From Rattus norvegicus (Eukaryota > Chordata > Mammalia > Rodentia > Muridae): DNA of 64,000 nucleotides. The position numbers were made by a program, and so were the translations under genes. Of this stretch, positions 57,654 through 64,000 are shown one piece after another (position 1 is the stretch's first letter; the number at the start of each line of letters is the position of its first letter). The stretch is from contig NC_086020.1 in NCBI RefSeq assembly GCF_036323735.1, positions 84,321,710 through 84,385,709 of the forward strand, read 5' to 3'. The notes beneath the pieces were generated by a model. It was not told the DNA's origin and made no database searches. It worked only from the letters and a program-made list of their open reading frames with translations.

Positions 57654-60600
57654 TTCAGCTTGTTTCTCTTTTGTGTAGAGGAAGGCTACTGATTTATTCG
57701 AGTTAATTTTATATCCAGCCACTTTGCTCAAGGTGTTTATCAGGTTTAGTAGTTCTCTGGTAGAATTTTTGGGAACACTTAAATATACTATCATATCATC
57801 TGGAAATAGTGATATTTTGACTTCTTCCTTTCCAATCTATATCCCTTTTATCTCCTCTTGTTGTCTGATTGCTCTGGCTAGGACTTTGTGAACTATATTG
57901 AATAAGTAGGGAGAGAGTGGGCAGCCTTGTCTAGTCCCTGATTTTTGTGGGATTGCTTCAAGTTTCTCTCCATTTAGTTTAATGTTAGCTACTGATTTGC
58001 CATATATGGCTTTTACTATGTTTAGGTATGGACCTTGAATTCCTGTTCTTTCCAGGACTTTTATCATGAAGGAGTGTTGAATTTTGTCAAATGTTTTCTC
58101 AGCATCTAATGAAATGATCATGTGGTATCTATCTTTGAGTTTGTTTATATAGTGGACTATGTTGATGGTTTTCCATATATTAAACCATCCCTGCATGCCT
58201 GGGATGAAGCCTACGTGATCATGGTGGATGATTGTTTTGATGTGCTCTTGGATTCGGTTTGCCAGAATTTTATTGAGTATTTTTGCATCGATATTCATAA
58301 GGGAAATTGGTCTGAATTTCTCTTTCTCTGTTGGGTCTTTGTGTGGTTTAGGTATAAGAGTAATTGTGGCTTCATAGAAGGAATTCGGTAGTGCTCCATC
58401 TGTTTCAATTTTGTGGAATAGTTTGGATAATATTGGTATGAGGTCTTCTATGAAGGTCTAATAGAATTCTGCACTAAACCCATCTTGTCCTGGGCTCTTT
58501 TTGGTTGGGAGTCTTTTAATGATTGCTTCTATTTCTTCAGGAGTTATGGTGTTGTTAAGATGGTTTATCTTTTCCTGATTTAACTTTGGTACCTGGTATT
58601 TGTCTAGAAAATTGTTCATTTCCTCCAGATGTTCCAGTTTGCTGAATATAGGCTTTTGTAGTAGGATCTGATGATTTTTTAATTTCCTCAGATTCTGTTG
58701 TTATGTCTCCCTTTTTATTTCTGATTTTGTTAATTTGGACACACTCTCTGTGCCCTCTGGTTAGTCTGGCTAAGGGTTTATCTATCTTGTTGATTTTCTC
58801 AAAGAACCAGCTTTTGTTCTGTTGATTCTTTGTATAGTCCTTTTTGTGTCTACTTGGCTGATTTCAGTCCTGAGTTTGATTATTTCCTGCTTTCTACTCT
58901 TCTTGGGTGTATTTGCTTCTTTTTGTTCTAGAGCTTTTAGGTGAGCTGTCAACCTGCTAATGTATGCTTTCTCCCATTTTTTTCCTGCAGGCACTCAGAA
59001 CTATGAGTTTTCCTCTTAGCACAGCTTTCATTGTGTCCCATAAGTTTTGGTATGTTGTACCTTCATTTTCATTAAATTCTAAGAAGTCTTTAATTTCTTT
59101 CCTTTTTTCTTCCTTGACCAGGTTATCATTTAGTAGAGCATTGTTCAACTTCCATGTATATGTGGGCATTCTTTCCTTATTGTTAATGAAGACCAGCTTT
59201 AGCCCGTGGTGGTCTGATAGGATGCATGGGATTATTTCTATCTTTCTGTATCTGTTGAGGAGAAAGTACCATGAGGTGGTGAGAAGAAGGTATATCCTTT
59301 TGTTTTAGGATAGAATGTTCTACAAATATCGGTTAAGTCCATTTGTTTCATAACTTCTTTTAGTCTGCCTATGTCTCTGTTTAATTTCTGTTTCCATGAT
59401 CTGTCCATTGATGAGAGTGGGGTGTTGAAATCTCCTACTATTATTGTGTGAGGTGCAATGTGTGTTTTGAGCTTTAGTAAGGTTTCTTTCATGTATATAG
59501 GTGCCCTTGTATTTGGAGCATAGATATTTAGGATTGAGAGTTCATTTTGGTGGATTTTTGCTTTGATGAGTATGAAGTGTCCTTCCTTATCTTTTTTGAT
59601 GACTTTTGGTTAAAAATTGATTTTATTCGATATTAGAATGGCTACTCTGGTTTTCTTCTTCAGACCATTTGCTTGGAAAGTTGTTTTCCAGCCTTTCACT
59701 CTGAGGTAGTGTCTGTCTTTGTCTCTGAGGTGTGTTTCCTGTAGGCAGCAAAATGCTGGGTCCTCATTACATATCTACTTTGTTAATCTGTGTCTTTTTA
59801 TTGGGGAATTGAGTCCATTGATGTTGAAAGATATTAAGGAATAGTGATTGTTGCTTCCTGTTATCTTTGTATTTGGAGGTGAGATTATGTTTGTGTGCTT
59901 GTCCTCTCTTTGTTTTGTTGCAAAACAATTAGTTTCTTGCTTTTTCTAGGCTGTAGCTTGCCTTCTTGTGTTGGGTTTTACCATTTATTATCCTTTGTAG
60001 TGTTGGATTTGTAGAAAGATATTGTGTAAATTTGGTTTTGTCATGAAATATCTTTGTTTCTCCATCTATGTTAATTGAGAGTTTTGCTGGATACAGTAAC
60101 CTGGGCTGGCTTTTGTGTTTTCTCAGAGTCTGTATGACATCTGTCCAGGATCTTCTGGCTTTCTCTCTGGTGAGAAGTCTGGTCTAATTCTGATCGATCT
60201 GCCTTTATATGTTACTTGACCTTTTTCCCTTACTGCTTTTAACATTCTTTCTTTGTTTTGTGCATTTGGTGTTTTGACTTTTATGTGATGGGAGGAGTTT
60301 CTTTTCTGGTCCAATCTATTTGGAGTTCTGTAGGTTTCTTGTACGTTTATGGGCATCTCTTTCTTTAGGTTAGGGAAGTTTTCTTCTATGATTTTGTTGA
60401 TGATATTTACTGGTCCTTTGAGTTGGGAGTCTTCACTCTTTTCTATACTTATTATCCTTAGGTTTGATTTTCTCATTGTGTCCTGGATTTCCTGTATGTT
60501 TTGGGCCAGTAGCTTTTTCTGTTTTACATTATCTTCGGCAGTTGTGTCGATAATTTCTATGGAATCTTCTGCTCCTGAGATTCTCTGTTCTCTCTCTTGT

Positions 60601-61520
60601 ATTCTCTTGGTGATGCTCGTATCTATGGCTCCTTGTCTCCTCCTTTGGTTTTCTATATCCGGGGTTGTCTGCCTTTGTGCTTTCTTTATTGTTTCTATTT
60701 CCATTTTCAATTCCTTCACCTGTTTGACTGTGTTTTCCTTTAATTTTTCAGGGATTTTTGTGTTTTCTCTCTAAGTGCTTCTTGTTTACTTGTGTTTTCC
60801 TGCATTTCTCTAAGGGAGTTCTTTATGTTTTTCTTAAAGTCCTCCATCATCATGATCAAATCTGATTTTAAATCTAGATCTTGCTTTTCTGGTGTGTTTG
60901 GATGTTCAGTATTTGCTTTAGTGGGAGAATTGGGCTCCGATGATGCCATGTAGTCTTGGTTTCTGTTACTTGGGTTCCTGTGCTTCCCTCTCACCATCAG
61001 GTTGTGTCTGGTGTTACCTTGTTTTGCTATTTCTGACAGTGTCTTGACTGTCCTATAGGCCTGTGTGTCAGGAGTGCTGTAGACCTGTTTTCCTGTTTTC
61101 TTTCAGCCAGTTATGGGAACAGAGTATTCTGCTTTTAGCTGTGTAGTTTTTTCCTGTCCACTGGCTTTCACGTGTCCCTGTGGGCGGGAACCATAAGGGC
61201 CTGCCTGTCCTTCTCCTGGGTCCCTGTATGCAGGGGGCCCAGATGGTGCTAGGCGTTTTCCTTTAGAGTCAGAAATGTGGGCAGAGAGTAGTCTCCAATG
61301 GTTTTCCAGGTCTGTCTGCTCCTCTGAAGGTCTAGCTCTCCCTCCCACGGGATTTGGGATTTTGACTGGGTCCGTTCAGATCTGGGTGTAGTCTGGACTG
61401 CAGAGCTCCTGCAGCTTCACTGCCCCCATCTTCCTGTGCCCAGAGGCCCTATACAGTTTCCTCTTGGGCCAGGGATGTGGGCAAAGGTGGGCAGAAGTGG
61501 CGGTCTCTCCTGCCCTACAT
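57654..61520 (-). mobile_element. Old L1 host: ORF2 5' part, ORF1 and 5' UTR, heavily broken
   Basis: Continuation of the interrupted L1. RT remnants lie at 57549-57794 and 57837-58298, with the FADD box changed to FPDD near 57800. Linker remnants are at 58782-59169, EN remnants at 59238-59492 (GDFNTPLS present), ORF1 remnants at 60123-60719 and 60740-60997, and a 5' UTR relative at about 61000-61520. Many stops and shifts make it clearly older than the inner element. It ends at the outer target duplication. Confidence 0.88.
60123..60997 (-). pseudogene. L1 ORF1 of the old host, frameshifted
   Basis: Two frames (60740-60997 and 60123-60719) cover the N terminus, coiled coil and RRM of ORF1p, with start MVRGKHRNPSNRNQ and KSNLRIISIEKSE. 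A frameshift near 60740 splits the coiled coil, and another after FSPE disrupts the C-terminal domain. Confidence 0.88.
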
Positions 61521-61773
61521 AGAGACAAAACTCTTAACATGGAGACACAAAGCTTCCTGCAAACACAGAACAAATCACAATCAAATATCATTTGCCATGT
61601 GTGTCCACATTTTGCTCACTATTTCTGGTTTCCAGTGATCTTAAATGTCTTTACTTTCTTGTAGTTCCTGGTCATTCTTAGCCTGTGTTCCTTAGACAAA
61701 TAAGGACCTGAAAGTGTATTGAAGAATGGCAATGTTCCAGGTTGACATTTCTGCTCCCTTTACAAATTTAACC

Positions 61774-61774
61774 A

Positions 61775-61828
<54 letters not shown>

Positions 61829-61840
61829 AGAGACACACAG
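61774..61840. repeat. (CA)n microsatellite
   Basis: About 50 bp of uninterrupted CA followed by CAGACACAGAGACACACAG variants. Confidence 0.97.
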
Positions 61841-61934
61841 AGGTATTATTTTTATCCCATAGAGAAGGACATTGAGGCTCAGAAAGCTTAGGACTCTTCA
61901 CTAAGATTGTCAGTCAGTTGCCACAGCCAACTTA

Positions 61935-62192
61935 CCATGCCAGCTCTTCATCAGCAGATGACTGGATAAAGACAATGCAGTATGTACACACAGTCAAGTG
62001 TCATGCTGTAAGGAAGAATGAATTATTCCATTTTCAGGAACAGGGGTAGAGCTGGAGATAGCATCGCTGAAGCCAAATCAGAAGACCCAGAAAGGTAATT
62101 TTGTGTTTTTTTTCCTATATGGAGTGTAGAGTCCAGATGACTAGTATTCAGAAGAAAGATTGATTGGGAAAGGAAGGGGATTAATGGGAGGG
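61935..62192 (+). mobile_element. Older rodent L1 3' end fragment
   Basis: The sense order 'tcatcagcagatgactggataaag', 'agtatgtacacacagtcaagtg', 'gaagaatgaattattcc', 'aacaggggtagagctggagatagc', 'agccaaatcagaagacccagaa' corresponds to the end of ORF2 and the 3' UTR of older rodent L1. It is interrupted on the right by an LTR. Confidence 0.7.
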
Positions 62193-62675
62193 GGAATGAA
62201 AGACCACCAGGGTGGGGAAGACCCCCACTCAAATCTCGAGACGACACAACCCACCAAGAACTCACGAGAGACCGGTTTCGATGTAATAAACAAGAGGTGT
62301 ATTTGAGGAACCAGAGCTCTGGGGACGAAACGTATCTCACACAGGAGACAGAGGAGTCAACCCTGAGCTCAATTAGGGGAAGGGATTTATAGGGAAAATT
62401 ACATAGGCAGTTAGCAACAGTCACACAAAGCAATTTCATTGGTTTGTAACTTGGGCTCAGTTCAACTCTAGGTCACCCTCCTTCTAGGGCAAGCTAACCC
62501 TAATTCTCATTTTTCTCAGGACTGTTGAGTCAGGCCTTATTGAGGCCAGATGGTTTGTGGTGGCTATAGCCAGGCTACATCCCCAAAACATTTTATGTTA
62601 TTCTCTGCTATGAGGCGCACTTGTCCTCACAGCAGGGTCAGTGGGGGATAGTTTAAATCTTTATTCTTTCAGGAA
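62193..62675 (-). mobile_element. Solo gammaretrovirus-like (ERV1) LTR
   Basis: The minus-strand LTR spans 62197-62671 (475 bp). It begins TGAAAGA and ends TCTTTCA, the typical gammaretroviral inverted termini. A 4-bp duplication GGAA at 62193-62196 and 62672-62675 flanks it. A TATA box (TATAAAT on the minus strand, at about 62384-62390) stands about 150-190 bp before the 3' end, and an R/U5-like part follows. No gag, pol or env sequence is present on either side, so it is a solo LTR left by recombination. Confidence 0.85.
62384..62390 (-). promoter_or_regulatory. TATA box of the solo LTR
   Basis: On the minus strand, CCCTATAAATCCC lies upstream of the predicted R region, at the expected place for a retroviral U3 promoter. 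Confidence 0.65.
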
Positions 62676-62714
62676 CACAAGATGATAATTAGTGTGCTGG
62701 TGAGTATGCCCAAA

Positions 62715-63270
62715 TTACATGACCAGGCTGGGTAGCTTTATGTCAACTTGACACAAACAATAATCATTTGGAAAGAGGGAACATCAATTAAGAAATGCCC
62801 CCACCGGGGTTGGGGATTTAGCTCAGTGGTAGAGCACTTGCCTAGGAAGCACAAGGCCCTGGGTTCGGTCCCCAGCTCCGAAAAAAAAAAGAACCAAAAA
62901 GAAAGAAAAAAAAAAAAAAAGAAATGCCCCCACCAGCTTAGCCTGTGGGCAAAGATGCAGTGCATTTTCTTGATTGACAATTGATATGAGAGGGCCCATC
63001 TCACGGTAGCTGGTGCCCTCTTTAGGGTGGTGGTTCTGGGTTCTATAAGAAGGTAGGCTGAGGAAGCCATGAGAAGCAAGCTAGTGAGCAGTGTTCCTCT
63101 ATGGCCTCTGCGAAAGTTCCTGCCCTTAGGTTCCTGCTTTGAGTTCTGACCCTGACTTCTCTGGATGATAGACTACAAGCTGTAAAGAAATAAACCCTTT
63201 CCTCCCCAGGTTGCATTTGGTCATGGTATTTTATCACAACAATAGAAACCCAACAGAGACAATGATGTAC
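62715..63270 (+). mobile_element. Rodent MaLR-type solo LTR (MT/ORR1-like), split by an ID insertion
   Basis: Starts 'aggctgggtagctttatgtcaacttgacac'. It is interrupted at 62806 by an ID element, then resumes 'agcttagcctgtgggcaaag', 'gggcccatctcacggtagc', 'gggttctataagaagg', 'gaaataaaccctttcctcc' and 'gcatttggtcatggtattttatcacaacaatagaaaccc'. The intervening ID element has its own duplications. Confidence 0.72.
62790..62934 (+). repeat. ID element with perfect 16-bp target-site duplications
   Basis: The body (62806-62918) starts 'ggggttggggatttagctcag', carries tRNA-like A and B boxes ('tggtagagcacttgcc' and 'ggttcggtccccagc') and ends in an A-rich tail. The duplication AAGAAATGCCCCCACC lies at 62790-62805 and 62919-62934. 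It lacks the BC1-specific 3' unique part, so it is not the BC1 gene. It is a young insertion. Confidence 0.96.
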
Positions 63271-63274
63271 TTGA

Positions 63275-64000
63275 ATGAGAGCATCTTCATGAAACTCAAC
63301 ACTGTATAGTGACTATATACTAATAAAAGGAACGTTATGTATTCATCACAGTGCACAAGGCAGTACAACTTTAAAGATGGTCACATGCTAACTCACAGGA
63401 CAGTAATAGATGAGACTTCAGTGCAACGAGGAGCTGATTTTGGCCAGAAAGTTCCTAGGGACAGACCTGGGGGTTAGGTCTTGTTACTTGCTGTGTCAAG
63501 CATGGCTCTCACTTTCAGAGCTCAGCACAGACACATGCCATCATAATCCTGTCACAGTTTGACTGCAATTGCCCTAGCCAGTGGGTGGCTTCTGATGTGT
63601 CATTTCTGTCTTGTACACATGAAACCCTGGTGGGCATCCAGGTGGCTTCTGGACCTGACCATTGCCCTCTGATTTGCTCAGAGTCCCATCCTTTGCACAA
63701 AGTGCTGTAGACGTGCTTGCCTGTGTTGACCTGTTTTAGTGAAGACTTAATGTACTGGGTCATTAACAGAACTTAAAAAAAATAGCACTTACAAAAGTTG
63801 GTGTGGGGTCTTCGGTTTCGGTTCTTTAGTTCAAAGAAGTAGCAGAGAAATGGAATATTTTTAACTCTAACTGAAGTACGAGCCTTCTGTTTTCCTTTAG
63901 CCTTTTTGTTTTCAGTAAAGCTGCAATTCCTGACGTCTTCTTAGCTGTAGTTCTCCCCGGCTCCCTTCCCTCCTCCAGAGCCGGCTTCTGCAGGTGTTTT
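63275..64000. other. Intergenic to window end, no gene recognised
   Basis: No repeat landmarks are clear. A CRE-like TGACGTC lies near 63931-63937. The frames at 63515-63763 (-) and 63043-63237 (-) have no recognisable similarity. Confidence 0.45.

Larger units (their letters stand above)
43571..61535 (-). mobile_element. Composite nest of rat L1 elements within an old L1 host
   Basis: The 15-bp imperfect direct repeat AGAGACAA(G/A)ACTCTT lies at 43571-43585 and 61521-61535, adjoining a poly(T) 3' tail on the left and L1 5' UTR sequence on the right. The whole 17.9 kb is therefore one old minus-strand L1 enlarged by later insertions and duplications. Fresh 3' tails occur at about 44485, 46800, 48043 and 50939. 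All layers share orientation. The right-hand part (57654 onward) resumes an older, broken ORF2 and ORF1. Only one ORF2 continuation exists to the right of the 44485 tail, so insertion alone does not explain the structure; recombination between layers must also have occurred. Confidence 0.88.

Noticed and set aside
56619..57692. Long + frame (284 codons) with Cys/Gly/Ser-rich product
   Set aside because: It lies in the antisense of L1 5' UTR monomers, and its repeat is the 596-bp monomer, not a protein repeat.
62806..62918. tRNA-like gene or BC1
   Set aside because: It is an ID SINE: tRNA-like boxes with A-rich tail and target duplications, without the BC1 unique 3' domain.
1..64000. CRISPR array, prokaryotic operon or other microbial system
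   Set aside because: Repeats are SINE, LINE, LTR and microsatellites; there is no spacer periodicity or bacterial gene structure.

Overview
This is a mammalian nuclear window, and the evidence points to a rat (Rattus). It has almost no coding sequence, many rodent SINEs (B1, B2/B3, B4/RSINE1-like), rat-type ID elements, rat-type L1 with a purine-rich 3' UTR, rodent and ancestral MaLR LTRs, and old L1M-like fragments. The one recognisable host gene piece is the terminal coding exon of the mitochondrial lysine methyltransferase gene Atpsckmt (Fam173b), at 6634-6804 on the + strand. On that reading, 1-6633 is the last intron and everything past the 3' UTR is intergenic. Species and locus rest on recognised families and remembered protein sequence; no search was run.

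Layout: 1-6633, intron with a B1, a B4-like SINE and an ID-like remnant. 6634-about 7500, terminal exon and possible 3' UTR. 7.5-17 kb, flank with a roughly 590-bp GT-rich array, several SINEs and a run of rodent MaLR-type LTRs. 17.1-19.2 kb, an ancient L1 in reverse orientation. 19.2-20.6 kb, a repeat-poor, AT-rich stretch that keeps CpGs. 20.7-35.4 kb, mixed SINEs, an Lx-type L1 end, an MLT1 LTR, a short L1 insertion with clear target-site duplications (TSDs), and an ID element. 35.5-37.4 kb, a decayed intronless CELF-family (best match Celf1) pseudogene, broken at one end by a MaLR LTR. 38-43.5 kb, low-complexity sequence and SINEs.

The main structure is a composite of L1 elements at 43.57-61.54 kb, all on the minus strand and bounded by a 15-bp imperfect TSD. 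An old L1 contains a younger one, which contains a still younger one with its own 13-bp TSD (46782-46794 and 57641-57653). The nest also holds a 1.24-kb tandem duplication across one insertion boundary and a 2.91-kb repeated unit. The two 2.91-kb copies share the same frameshift and an identical tract of about 1.36 kb. The youngest element has an open 357-codon ORF1 and a 5' UTR of about 1.6 repeated monomers, but its ORF2 is broken at several points.

Distal to the nest are a (CA)n run, an L1 3' end, a solo gammaretrovirus-like LTR with 4-bp GGAA duplications, and a MaLR LTR carrying a recent ID insertion. I found no bacterial-type system, CRISPR array, functional tRNA or rRNA, or complete protein-coding host gene. 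The most unusual feature is the L1 nest and its record of nested insertion, duplication and probable gene conversion.
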